36,626 nucleotides of DNA. It comes from a virus. Location of the stretch: positions 1 to 36,626 of IMG/VR virus record IMGVR_UViG_3300042480_000267. One strand, 5' to 3'. Position 1 is the stretch's first letter; every line of letters starts with the position of its first letter. Shown piece by piece: positions 1 to 6,665 of the stretch. Below the pieces are notes generated by a model. That model was given only the letters and a program-made list of their open reading frames with translations. It was not told where the DNA came from and did no database searches. The position numbers and the translations under genes are program-made.

Positions 1-18
1 TTCATTGTTTCCATGTTA

Positions 19-411
19 CTACCTTGTCCCGCTTGTTACACGCCAGTGGGCTAGTACACCGTTGTCGTATAGGTAGCGGGACACTTTCAGGTTGCACTCT
101 AGGTTGAGCAGGGATTTCTTGGTCTGTCGGAATGGGCGGGAACAGACACGGGCTGTTACGGTTTTCCACGTTGAGTTCACTTGAAGCCCGCCGTAGTCGT
201 AGGAACCGTTGCTGTTCTGTGAGGACACAGCCTTGGGGTTGCATCGGGACTCACGCCACATGATGTAACTGAACTGCTTGACTGGTAGCCCATGTCGGCG
301 TAGTGCGTTCTCGTATTGTGGGCAGGACTTGGTTTGTTCTGCTGATGCTGGTGCTGGTACTACTGTGACCAGTGAAATGGCAATAAGGGATGCCGATATA
401 TATTTTCGCAT
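19..411 (-). CDS. Secreted lysozyme / lytic-transglycosylase-like protein
   Basis: This 130-residue protein starts with a clear signal peptide: basic MRKY, a hydrophobic stretch to about residue 20, and an ASA cleavage site near residue 24. The mature part carries an SLT or goose-lysozyme-like motif, YIMWRESRCNP, with Glu54 as the likely catalytic acid, followed by a YDYGGLQVN segment that usually sits beside the active site. It would cleave peptidoglycan glycan strands outside the membrane, either as a second lysin or to remodel the wall. A strong Shine-Dalgarno (AAGGAGG, 5-6 nt before the ATG at 411) supports the start. It is separated from the main lysis cassette by the recombination genes, which is unusual. 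Enzyme class is inferred from motif and signal only. Confidence 0.7.
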   Translation of the reverse strand: MRKYISASLIAISLVTVVPAPASAEQTKSCPQYENALRRHGLPVKQFSYIMWRESRCNPKAVSSQNSNGSYDYGGLQVNSTWKTVTARVCSRPFRQTKKSLLNLECNLKVSRYLYDNGVLAHWRVTSGTR

Positions 412-463
412 AGTGCCTCCTTGTGGCTACGTTTGCGCCCCGTTTCTCTAAGGCGAGTTTAGC

Positions 464-877
464 CTAATCGTAGGCTTGGTTGGTTTGTAAATCCTGAATG
501 TGTTGTGGGTAAAGGAGAAATCCTTTTGCGGGGTTGGTGCTGTTGGGTGCGAAGTCACGTTTCTGTAGCGTGTCACGGTTTACTCTAAGATAGTTCTTCA
601 ATCGTTTCACACTCACAATGATGAACGCATCAGGAGCATACCTATACGCCCACCATGTAGCAGTTGTCACGTTGATGCCTGATACTTTCCAACCATTACC
701 GTTCGGGTTCTGCTCTGTCTCAACAGCCATACGCCCATTACGGTATCGGTCAGCCTTGACTTCCACTGTGCCTTCATTGAAAGCGTTGAAGAAATCAATC
801 AGGTTTTGTTCACCTTCATGCCCGTACTCTAAGTCTGTTTTGAAATCAAACTTAGGGTTATACCCTGCTATTTCCAC
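464..877 (-). CDS. PD-(D/E)XK-like nuclease (putative)
   Basis: A 137-residue cytosolic protein. Residues 18-45 have the look of a restriction-endonuclease fold: an acidic N-terminal helix (EGEQNLIDFF) followed by a strand with an E-x-K core (GTVEVKADR, Glu39 and Lys41). Later hydrophobic strands (DAFIIVSVKRL) fit the same fold. It is the last gene of a run that contains an exonuclease, an annealing protein and a resolvase, so DNA processing or host DNA degradation is plausible. It overlaps the preceding gene by 20 bases. Specific substrate unknown. The assignment rests on one motif. Confidence 0.55.
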   Translation of the reverse strand: MEIAGYNPKFDFKTDLEYGHEGEQNLIDFFNAFNEGTVEVKADRYRNGRMAVETEQNPNGNGWKVSGINVTTATWWAYRYAPDAFIIVSVKRLKNYLRVNRDTLQKRDFAPNSTNPAKGFLLYPQHIQDLQTNQAYD

Positions 878-1226
878 CGAGTAATTCTTTCTCTTGTTTC
901 ACGCTGGTGTTGTCAAAGCATCCAACATAGAAGTCTTGACCCCATATTTCAATAGGGTGGTACCCAAGTCGGGTTGCCCATGTGTCGGCTGCATAGATTT
1001 CTATTCCTTCTGCCCGCCACCTTGACTTGACACTTGCCTCCACTGCCCCGACTCGTTCGTCTAGGAGAAGACGGTTGAGTAGTGGTGTTGCGTCTAGTCG
1101 TAGACCTGCGTTGATGTTGGTTTCACGGTACTTCTTACGGTATGCCTGCGCTTCTGTGACACAGATTGTGCATCGGCATTTGTATTTCAGGTAGGCAGAG
1201 CGCCCATGTTTTATGTCAGTCTTCAT
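858..1226 (-). CDS. Hypothetical protein with N-terminal HG..CxC..C motif
   Basis: A 122-residue protein. The N-terminus has HGRSAYLKYKCRCTIC (Cys17, Cys19, Cys22), a pattern seen in small actinophage proteins that may bind zinc or DNA. The following basic helix (QAYRKKYRE) would suit nucleic-acid contact. The remainder (residues 45-122) is soluble and not recognised. It sits between a Cys-rich protein and the nuclease-like gene, overlapping both (11 and 20 bases), so all three are likely co-translated. Function unknown. A regulatory or DNA-binding role is only a guess. Confidence 0.6.
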   Translation of the reverse strand: MKTDIKHGRSAYLKYKCRCTICVTEAQAYRKKYRETNINAGLRLDATPLLNRLLLDERVGAVEASVKSRWRAEGIEIYAADTWATRLGYHPIEIWGQDFYVGCFDNTSVKQEKELLGGNSRV

Positions 1227-1362
1227 CGTCTTCTTCTATCGGTTCGCAGTGTTGATGGTATGTCCACCAGTCACAGAATGAACATGGTTGTTCTGACCTG
1301 CTGTTGCAACCGCATCGGCTACGTGGGCAGGTGTGACCACCTGGACATTCATCGTCGCTCAT
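1216..1362 (-). CDS. Small cysteine-rich protein (48 aa)
   Basis: I place the start at the ATG at 1362, giving MSDDECPGG. That ATG overlaps the TGA of the preceding 50-residue gene as ATGA, a coupling arrangement used throughout this strand. An upstream ATG at 1398 would add twelve basic residues inside the neighbouring gene. The protein has seven cysteines in 48 residues (positions 6, 12, 17, 19, 27, 30, 39) and an acidic tail, so it probably binds zinc. Role unknown. Small zinc proteins of phages often contact host proteins. Confidence 0.5.
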   Translation of the reverse strand: MSDDECPGGHTCPRSRCGCNSRSEQPCSFCDWWTYHQHCEPIEEDDED

Positions 1363-1511
1363 TCCCCTAGTTCCTTTTCTTCTTGTAGTTGTAGCCATGT
1401 GTCAATGGCTTTACGTTCACGCTCTGATGGTGCCTGTAGGCGCACAAAATCTGAGGCGTTGTATATGCGGTTCATTAGACATTCAAAGAGTTCACGGCTT
1501 GCCTGTTCCAT
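1359..1511 (-). CDS. Small helical protein (50 aa)
   Basis: A short reading frame, MEQASRELFECLMN... ending KELGE. Its ATG at 1511 overlaps the TGA of the resolvase gene by one base (TGATG), and its own TGA overlaps the next ATG (ATGA). The two tight junctions are the main reason to call it a gene. The sequence is charged and predicted largely helical, with no membrane segment. Function unknown. Confidence 0.55.
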   Translation of the reverse strand: MEQASRELFECLMNRIYNASDFVRLQAPSERERKAIDTWLQLQEEKELGE

Positions 1512-1846
1512 CAGTACCCTGCCTGCTTCAACAACTTCACCATATCCTCAAAACGCATGATGGCATACTGCTCTGCACCAGTGGCATGACCCTGACGTTT
1601 CACAACCAGCACACCAAAGTCAGCACCAGCATTGACACGCTCAGCCTCAGTCTCCTGCAACCAACCCGACAACTCATGTCGTTTCGCTGCCTTACATTCA
1701 ATAACAATAGGCGCACCACAGTTGATGTCTCCCTTATCTAAACTGCCATGCAATGCACGACGTTCTGCATAGGGGAACCCGTTGTCACGCATGAAGCGAG
1801 CAATGAGAGTTTCAAATGATGTTCCTTTAGAACGGCTCTTTGACAT
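1511..1846 (-). CDS. Holliday-junction-resolvase-like endonuclease (Hjc type)
   Basis: A 111-residue nuclease with the archaeal-Hjc/VRR-like arrangement of catalytic residues: KGTSFE (Glu12), a GD pair (Asp40), then an E-x-K strand VIECKA (Glu50, Lys52). The C-terminal part repeats the pattern seen in actinophage resolvases (a GWLQE..AERVNAGADFGVLV block). It would cut branched DNA before packaging. It belongs to the recombination cassette, directly after the RHH-like gene (20-base overlap) and downstream of annealing protein and exonuclease. Length fits the family. Confidence 0.75.
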   Translation of the reverse strand: MSKSRSKGTSFETLIARFMRDNGFPYAERRALHGSLDKGDINCGAPIVIECKAAKRHELSGWLQETEAERVNAGADFGVLVVKRQGHATGAEQYAIMRFEDMVKLLKQAGY

Positions 1847-2015
1847 TATCCATCGCCTCTTTCACTAACTGGCGTAACAGTTCTGACTTGGTGATACCGC
1901 CACGTACCTGACAAAGAAGTTCAATGTGATACCACTGCTTAGTTGTGACACGCAACCCCATGAAACGGGTTGATGCAATCTCCCCATCGGGGTCTACTGT
2001 TCGCTTCGCACTCAT
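1827..2015 (-). CDS. Small RHH-like DNA-binding protein (putative)
   Basis: 62 residues from the ATG at 2015, which overlaps the TGA of the annealing-protein gene as TGATG. A GTG one codon earlier is possible but less well placed. The sequence has a short strand (FMGLRVTTKQWY) followed by two helices (HIELLCQVRGG, SELLRQLVKEAMDNV), the order expected of a ribbon-helix-helix repressor. It could autoregulate the recombination operon. No direct DNA-contact evidence, so the fold is inferred from the predicted strand-helix-helix order. Confidence 0.5.
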   Translation of the reverse strand: MSAKRTVDPDGEIASTRFMGLRVTTKQWYHIELLCQVRGGITKSELLRQLVKEAMDNVKEPF

Positions 2016-2680
2016 CACTTACCTGCCTTAGCGGTAGTGAAAGCCTTACGCAAAGCAGCCAGGTCTTTCTGTGTGCCGAATCCGAAACGCACGTTCGCAT
2101 CCTTATAGATAGTCATAGGGTTCAAGTCGTTATCTACACATGCTTTGTTGAACGCATTGATTTGGTCTTCGCTCAACGGTGAATCGTCAGGTAACGCTGG
2201 CTTAGGTGCAGGCTTGGCTGGCTGTGGCTTGTCCTCTACAAGTGAGGCGAATTGCGATTTGCTCCAAAGGCTCAACGCTATTCCGTACCTCATGGAAGCG
2301 TTACGTAAGAAATCTCCAATAAGTTCCTTCTCATAGTCTCCCTTGTCAGCCTTGACACTACCCACGCCAAGCATTTCTTTACCGTGGACTGTGAGCCAAC
2401 CCCACATGGTTGCCATGCCGTTCTCAATGTGGATAGCAGGGCGACCTTGTACCCAACCGCATGGTTCCCATGACCAGTACGGGTCAATCTCAATGAGGAT
2501 ACGAGTGATGTCTGCGTGTCCAACGAAGTCCAACTTGGTGCCACCCTTAGGTAGTTGCTGAACAATTGATGGGTCTGGTTTTGCGTAGTCCTTCAGAATG
2601 TTTCTGAGTTCTTCTGCTTTATTGTTTTCCACTGGTGTTGTTACCTTTCTTGGTGTTGAGTATGTGAATGATTGTTCCAT
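2015..2680 (-). CDS. Single-strand annealing protein (Rad52/Sak-like)
   Basis: 221 residues. Residues 35-75 (KLDFVGHADITRILIEIDPYWSWEP) and a following beta-rich block match the Rad52-type annealing proteins of actinophages. The region around 115-140 (DKGDYEKELIGDFLRNASMRYG) is the conserved helix of this family. A Pro/Ala linker near residue 155 leads to a small C-terminal helical domain (DSPLSEDQINAF...), probably for protein contacts such as SSB. It pairs with the exonuclease encoded immediately upstream (2 bases apart), as in lambda Red-like systems: the exonuclease resects and this protein anneals. An AAAGGCG Shine-Dalgarno lies about 8 nt before the ATG. Confidence 0.7.
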   Translation of the reverse strand: MEQSFTYSTPRKVTTPVENNKAEELRNILKDYAKPDPSIVQQLPKGGTKLDFVGHADITRILIEIDPYWSWEPCGWVQGRPAIHIENGMATMWGWLTVHGKEMLGVGSVKADKGDYEKELIGDFLRNASMRYGIALSLWSKSQFASLVEDKPQPAKPAPKPALPDDSPLSEDQINAFNKACVDNDLNPMTIYKDANVRFGFGTQKDLAALRKAFTTAKAGK

Positions 2681-2682
2681 TG

Positions 2683-3630
2683 TTATTCGCCTTTCAAGCG
2701 GAGTGTTCGTGATGATGTGGACTTGACGTACTGTGCATACAGGTCGGGGTTCTCTGACTGAAACTTCTTAGCGTCAAACCAGTCACGCTTGTATCCCTTC
2801 CATGTGGCAACTGTTGCCCCATTGATTGTGGCAGATTCGTTCTCGCCAATCAAGTCACACAGTTCAGCCTTCAACCTATCTTCCATAGCCTTGTATGAGG
2901 AAAGTTCAGACTTGACATGCTTCAACTGTGCAATCAGTTCTGTTACTGATGGGTTCAGTTCTGCTATGCCACCGTTGAAACGTGAGTAGCGAGTAGAGAT
3001 TGTCTCGTATGTGTAGACAACACCTTCAGGGTCCATGCCCAATGCGATGTTGTTCAACCACTTAGCACACGCAGAGATGTGTTCCTGCTTCTCATCATCA
3101 GTGACGTTCTGTTCCACGATGGTGAGGCGGAGCGTGTTGTCAAAGATTGCCCATGTCACACGGCTTGCATCAGAACAAATGGCTTGTTGTACACCTTGGA
3201 TTTTCCAATAGTCAGGCAAGGTGCCTGAGTATTCACGGCTGGTGGTTTTGACTTCAAGGATGTGGCGTGTCTCCTCGTTCCAACCGTCAAGGGTGGAGAT
3301 AAGGTGTGCGCCTTCTTCGTCGTCGTAGCAGAACAGTTCATCGGGTGTGGTGAATGTGATGCCGAGGCGGTCACCTGCCCATTGGATGATGGTGTCTTCA
3401 AGGCGGTTGCCTGTTTCCATCGCTGCGTTTGGAGGGATGGGTGTTGGTGCAATTCCTGACAGCAGTTCTGCTGCGTACTGGTCTTGCTTTACGAACGGAT
3501 GCAAGCCATAGATTGCTGCGGCTGCACTAGCGGAGATGCGGCGGTTGCCGTCTTCGTCTGTGTAACGCTGATTCAACCATGCTTGTGAACCGTGTGGTGC
3601 TTTTGGTATGCGATACCGAGTGAAACTCAT
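2683..3630 (-). CDS. YqaJ-family viral exonuclease
   Basis: 315 residues with the lambda-exonuclease / YqaJ catalytic set: a Gly-rich opening (ASAAAAIYG), GNRLEDT (Glu78), STLDGW (Asp115), the E-x-K strand LEVKTT (Glu126, Lys128) and a YWKIQGVQQ helix (Gln145, Gln149). It would degrade one strand of linear duplex DNA 5' to 3' to feed the annealing protein. Residues 225-270 look like a coiled coil and the C-terminus (WKGYKRDWFDAKKF) is typical of phage YqaJ proteins. First gene of the recombination operon, behind a candidate promoter at 3665-3693. Confidence 0.85.
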   Translation of the reverse strand: MSFTRYRIPKAPHGSQAWLNQRYTDEDGNRRISASAAAAIYGLHPFVKQDQYAAELLSGIAPTPIPPNAAMETGNRLEDTIIQWAGDRLGITFTTPDELFCYDDEEGAHLISTLDGWNEETRHILEVKTTSREYSGTLPDYWKIQGVQQAICSDASRVTWAIFDNTLRLTIVEQNVTDDEKQEHISACAKWLNNIALGMDPEGVVYTYETISTRYSRFNGGIAELNPSVTELIAQLKHVKSELSSYKAMEDRLKAELCDLIGENESATINGATVATWKGYKRDWFDAKKFQSENPDLYAQYVKSTSSRTLRLKGE

Positions 3631-3642
3631 GGAGTTCCCCTT

Positions 3643-3677
3643 CCTTCTGTGTTATGTATAAATCACTATACAGAAGG
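3643..3677. repeat. Inverted repeat overlapping a -10 element
   Basis: Perfect 8-bp arms CCTTCTGT and ACAGAAGG separated by 19 bp. On the minus strand the repeat covers the -10 of the candidate exonuclease promoter, so it could be an operator (for example for the RHH-like protein) or a weak leader hairpin. Confidence 0.4.
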
Positions 3678-3693
3678 GGTGCGTCAATTACAA
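3665..3693 (-). promoter_or_regulatory. Candidate sigma70-like promoter of the recombination operon
   Basis: On the minus strand: TTGTAA (-35), 17 bp, TATAGT (-10), about 35 nt before the exonuclease ATG at 3630. The -35 is only 4/6, the -10 5/6. Confidence 0.4.
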
Positions 3694-3947
3694 GGGGTCA
3701 ACACAAAAGTTTTTCTGACCATACCCACAGGGATGTAGAACAGGTTGATTCCTTCACCATCGTGGTAGGTCTGAAGCAAAGTCACATGGTCTTTCTTGCC
3801 ACCTGGGTCTTCACATGGGACAAGGAAACCTACTGAGTGGACAAGGGTTTCGCCTTCATCTTCAATGGTTTCTAGCGTGAGCCAGCCTGCGTCCCCACCG
3901 CAAGCGTCTGCCCATTCAATAAGTACAACGGGGTATTCAGTCTTCAT
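3684..3947 (-). CDS. Hypothetical protein (87 aa)
   Basis: A soluble acidic protein beginning MKTEYPVVLIEWADACGGDAGW. It is predicted mostly beta, with a VGFLVPCEDPGG turn in the middle. I recognise this general shape from small phage proteins but know no function. Its ATG at 3947 lies inside the preceding 39-residue gene (11-base overlap). It precedes the candidate promoter of the recombination operon, so it is probably the end of the lysis-side message. Confidence 0.6.
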   Translation of the reverse strand: MKTEYPVVLIEWADACGGDAGWLTLETIEDEGETLVHSVGFLVPCEDPGGKKDHVTLLQTYHDGEGINLFYIPVGMVRKTFVLTPCN

Positions 3948-4056
3948 TGTCTGCTGGTTCGCCTTCTGTGCGGCACTCAGGACAGTACCGTCCTTGTGAC
4001 TGATGCCATGCTTCTTCGCAGGTGGGGCATACGTAGATGTGGGACAACGAGGTCAT
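3937..4056 (-). CDS. Small zinc-ribbon-like protein (39 aa)
   Basis: Reads MTSLSHIYVCPTCEEAWHQS... with two CxxC knuckles: CPTC at residues 10-13 and CPEC at residues 25-28, the pattern of a zinc ribbon. Acidic C-terminus. It overlaps the next gene by 11 bases. Too small for an enzyme; likely a protein- or nucleic-acid-binding zinc module. Found by direct translation of the gap between longer frames. Confidence 0.55.
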   Translation of the reverse strand: MTSLSHIYVCPTCEEAWHQSQGRYCPECRTEGEPADNED

Positions 4057-4068
4057 GGCTTTAGGTTA

Positions 4069-4200
4069 CTATGCCGCTTTGTGGCTGGCAAGGAGTTGCT
4101 CTATCCGTGCTACAAGATTCACTAGTTGTTCTTCTTCTGGTCCCCGAACCACTACTTTTACTAGGAAATTACGGATGGCGATAAGGTCTGCGAGAGTCAT
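4069..4200 (-). CDS. Small hypothetical protein (43 aa)
   Basis: MTLADLIAIRNFLVKVVVRG... then a regular amphipathic helix (PEEEQLVNLVARIEQLLASH). No transmembrane segment long enough to be certain. It lies between the membrane protein at 4217 and the zinc-ribbon gene with 12-16 nt gaps, in the same direction and spacing as its neighbours. Function unknown; a lysis accessory role is only suggested by position. Confidence 0.45.
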   Translation of the reverse strand: MTLADLIAIRNFLVKVVVRGPEEEQLVNLVARIEQLLASHKAA

Positions 4201-4216
4201 AGGACTCGCTAGGTTA

Positions 4217-4447
4217 TCAGTCTGGCTTAGTGATGTACGTTTCCACAAGGGTCAAACGGTTCTCAATTCTGTCAAGAGAATCCCGCAAAGACGACCCACT
4301 ATTCGGGCGCATCTGTTCCTCAACAAACCCCATCGCCTTCTCAATGCGCTTAGCCCAACGGTACATTGGCAGTAGCAACCCACGGTGAATAACACCAAGA
4401 GAAGCCACTGCCGCAGCGACCATCCCTAAGACCTGGATAGCGGTCAC
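4217..4447 (-). CDS. Small membrane protein, holin-like candidate
   Basis: 76 residues: one N-terminal transmembrane helix (about residues 3-26, IQVLGMVAAAVASLGVIH) followed by a basic patch and a soluble coiled-coil-prone tail (SSLRDSLDRIENRLTLVE). Its ATG overlaps the lysin stop by 4 bases. Single-span membrane proteins with such a tail are common next to actinophage lysins and may be holins or holin regulators. Two other small membrane proteins in this cassette compete for the holin role. Confidence 0.6.
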   Translation of the reverse strand: MTAIQVLGMVAAAVASLGVIHRGLLLPMYRWAKRIEKAMGFVEEQMRPNSGSSLRDSLDRIENRLTLVETYITKPD

Positions 4448-5013
4448 TTCCCGTCACACCACTGCCAGTGCCAGTGTTCAAACTCTGGCGACTTGATGTT
4501 GTTTCCCTGAAGGTAGAACCCGAACGTTGGTGCGTTCTCACACATCCATTTGAATCCTTTTTTAGCGGATGCCATGCCGACAATGTTGCCACCCTTACCC
4601 TCAACAGCGAGGTCAATAGCCAATCCCCAACCGTGGTTAGAACCTGACTTACCTGTCGGGTCTGGTGCAGCCGATGGTGCCTTGCCCTTCTTCAGAATCC
4701 AAGTCTTGCCGTCAAACTTGCGGGTCACTGTGTTCTTCTTGCCGAGGCGTGGGTCGTTCGGCTTGGCTACTTCATAGCGGTCCATGAACATTGCGAACTG
4801 TCCGTCATAAGAACGGTAGTCACCAATGTTGCGGAGTTGAACACCTGCTGCCATTGCTGCGTCATACATTTTGTTGAACGCTTCGGCTGCTTCCTTATAC
4901 ATTTTGCCGCCAGTCTTCACACCAACAAGAAGACTCTTGTCAAGACGACCATTGATTTGACCTTTCAAACCTGCTGGTACTACTAACTTTTTATATGGGA
5001 GTGTCTTTGACAT
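4444..5013 (-). CDS. Endolysin: M15 (VanY/D-Ala-D-Ala) peptidase
   Basis: 189 residues with the zinc-peptidase M15 signature SNHGWGLAIDL (Ser125, His127, Asp134) and the C-terminal EHWHW (Glu179, His182), which supply the metal ligands and general base. Residues 65-80 (YRSYDGQFAMFMDRYE) form the upstream part of the same domain. It would cut peptide cross-links or stems in peptidoglycan. There is no signal peptide, so it needs a holin. The N-terminal 40 residues may bind the wall. An AGGA Shine-Dalgarno lies about 7-9 nt before the ATG. This is the main lysin of the phage. Confidence 0.85.
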   Translation of the reverse strand: MSKTLPYKKLVVPAGLKGQINGRLDKSLLVGVKTGGKMYKEAAEAFNKMYDAAMAAGVQLRNIGDYRSYDGQFAMFMDRYEVAKPNDPRLGKKNTVTRKFDGKTWILKKGKAPSAAPDPTGKSGSNHGWGLAIDLAVEGKGGNIVGMASAKKGFKWMCENAPTFGFYLQGNNIKSPEFEHWHWQWCDGK

Positions 5014-5064
5014 TTGTTTGTTCCTGTGTTGCTTTTGTAATGGGGTGGGTGTACTATTTCTTTT

Positions 5065-5107
5065 GCCTCAGGCGGAGTTCTTTTCCCCTTTCTCCTTCGC
5101 CTGGGGC
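5065..5107. repeat. GC-rich inverted repeat between lysis genes
   Basis: Arms GCCTCAGGCG (5065-5074) and CGCCTGGGGC (5098-5107) pair with one G-T wobble around a 23-nt loop. TTTT follows on the plus strand, so it reads as a terminator only in the plus direction. On the minus strand it is a hairpin between the 56-residue gene and the lysin, perhaps limiting lysin expression. Confidence 0.35.
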
Positions 5108-5116
5108 TTTTACTAT

Positions 5117-5287
5117 CTACTCATCAGTTGCGATATTGAATACAGCAGCGAGGATGAGAACGACAAGGGTTGTCACGCTAATCATCAGAGCCTTGGACAA
5201 TGTAGGTCCTGACAGGGTGATGAGAACAAGTCCTGTACCTGATGCCCAGAGAAGTATGGAAACGATAACGCCTAGATATTTACGCAT
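5117..5287 (-). CDS. Two-span membrane protein, holin candidate (56 aa)
   Basis: MRKYLGVIVSILLWASGTGL... contains two hydrophobic segments (about residues 5-24 and 36-53) joined by a short loop with Lys32, and ends ATDE. Size and topology match class II holins. It lies directly upstream of the lysin gene, with a hairpin in the 103-nt gap, and downstream of the secreted Thr-rich protein. Found by translating the gap. Confidence 0.55.
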   Translation of the reverse strand: MRKYLGVIVSILLWASGTGLVLITLSGPTLSKALMISVTTLVVLILAAVFNIATDE

Positions 5288-5297
5288 GGGTACAAAT

Positions 5298-6362
5298 CTA
5301 CCATTTCATTCGGGTCGTGGCGGCGGCGGTCATTGTGACTGCGGCTAGGGTGACAAGGGTTCTACGGGTGGACACGGGGACATTAGAACCGACGGGGACG
5401 TAGGTGTCCAGACCACCACCGAAGATGTCTACGGTCTTCTCAAAGGCTTCTCGGACCTCTGTAGGGGCAGCACTGACCGAGGCTACAAGTTCTTCTAACT
5501 GGGCATCCGTTAGGTCATCAATGACGAGGGCTTCAAAGACCTGGGTTGCTTCTTCTTCAGTGATGGTTGCCAACACTTCAGGATTTAGGGCTATCTCTGT
5601 TGCTTGTTCTTCTGTAATGTTGGGTGGTATTGTTGATGTACTCGTAGGAATGGGAGTAGGTAATGTGGGTTCTGGAATGGGCGGCTGTGTTGTTGGCGGC
5701 ACTGACGTGCTTGATGTCGTGGTTGTGGTGGAAGGAGCAGCAGTAGATGTGGTGGTTTGAGGTGAAGTTGTGGCAGGCGCAACGGAAGTGGAAGAAACTA
5801 CAGGGGCAAGGGTTGTCGTTGTGGTTGTGGTTGTCGCTTCTGTGGTGGTTGTCGTTTGTTCTGTTGTTGTTGTCGGGGGGACAGTAGATGTCGTTGGCAG
5901 AGTGGTCGTTTGGGGTGGGTCCGTGGTTGTTGCTTGTGGGAGCGTTGTTGTGGGTGACACTGAAACGGTAGTTACAGCGCCCTGTCCGTAGCCCAGTTCA
6001 TACTGGACATTCCAAGTCACGCCATCACGCCAAACATCGGGCTGGTGACAACAAGTTCCTGCACGTAGACGGTACCTACCTGGCTCTAACTGCACAGACA
6101 AATAGGATTGCAAACCGTTGTAGTCATCGTTGCTGACAATCAATTCCCCTCCCTCTGTATACAGCCATAGTTGAGGGTCGGATGGGTAGCCTTCAGACTG
6201 ATAGGTCTGCGCTATGAACTGTGTCGGCTCGCTGTATTCAAACCAGAAGTCTGTTGGTTGGGTGACGATTATGTTTTCCGCTTTAGCACTGGATGACAGC
6301 AGTAAAGCAGAAGCGATAACCCCTATAAAAAATAGTGCGGCTCTATTGAGCCTGTGGGTCAC
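5298..6362 (-). CDS. Secreted protein with mucin-like Thr-rich linker
   Basis: 354 residues. A signal peptide (hydrophobic residues 9-25, AKA cleavage near 28) is followed by a beta-rich domain (30-130; FWFEYSEPTQF, PGRYRLRAGTCC) reminiscent of pre-peptidase C-terminal or adhesin domains. A long Thr/Pro/Ser linker spans about 135-245, with runs of up to nine Thr. An acidic helical domain (250-320, EEQATEIALNPEVLA, EEEATQVFEAL) leads to a weakly hydrophobic basic end. It lies inside the lysis cassette and overlaps the 89-residue holin-like gene by 20 bases. Thr-rich linkers of this kind are typical of actinobacterial surface proteins and are O-mannosylation targets. It may coat the cell surface or help disrupt the envelope. 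Function not known. Confidence 0.6.
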   Translation of the reverse strand: MTHRLNRAALFFIGVIASALLLSSSAKAENIIVTQPTDFWFEYSEPTQFIAQTYQSEGYPSDPQLWLYTEGGELIVSNDDYNGLQSYLSVQLEPGRYRLRAGTCCHQPDVWRDGVTWNVQYELGYGQGAVTTVSVSPTTTLPQATTTDPPQTTTLPTTSTVPPTTTTEQTTTTTEATTTTTTTTLAPVVSSTSVAPATTSPQTTTSTAAPSTTTTTSSTSVPPTTQPPIPEPTLPTPIPTSTSTIPPNITEEQATEIALNPEVLATITEEEATQVFEALVIDDLTDAQLEELVASVSAAPTEVREAFEKTVDIFGGGLDTYVPVGSNVPVSTRRTLVTLAAVTMTAAATTRMKW

Positions 6363-6612
6363 GCTTCACACCGAAGGCTGCGTCCACTTCATGTGCTTCT
6401 AACTTGCCGTCAAGGGATGACTTGGCGAGGTTGACGAGTACGTCTGCGATGGCATGGAAACCACCGAGGGCTGCCGAGTACCACAACGGGATGGACACGC
6501 CTGTGCCTACGGAGTTGATGATGCTAGAGCCTGTGATGATGGTAAGGCTGGACATGATGAACAACGCTACGATGCGGCTTGCTACGTCCTTGGCAATCTT
6601 CAATGACAACAT
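6343..6612 (-). CDS. Holin-like membrane protein (89 aa)
   Basis: Two predicted transmembrane helices (about residues 14-35, IVALFIMSSLTIITGSS, and 42-64, SIPLWYSAALGGFHAIADVL) separated by a short loop, then a soluble charged tail (KLEAHEVDAAFGVKRDPQ). This matches the holin-like proteins of many phages of aquatic bacteria. Shine-Dalgarno TAGGAGAA lies 8 nt before the ATG at 6612. It opens the lysis cassette right after the tail-collar gene. Confidence 0.6.
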   Translation of the reverse strand: MLSLKIAKDVASRIVALFIMSSLTIITGSSIINSVGTGVSIPLWYSAALGGFHAIADVLVNLAKSSLDGKLEAHEVDAAFGVKRDPQAQ

Positions 6613-6642
6613 TTTGGGGTTCTCCTACTGGTTGACCCCTCC

Positions 6643-6658
6643 AGGTATGGGTATACCT
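6643..6658 (-). terminator. Short hairpin after the tail-collar gene
   Basis: AGGTAT and ATACCT arms around a 4-nt loop, just past the stop of the collar gene. There is no T-run, so it is a weak terminator or an mRNA-processing hairpin between tail and lysis modules. Confidence 0.3.
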
Positions 6659-6665
6659 TAGCAGG

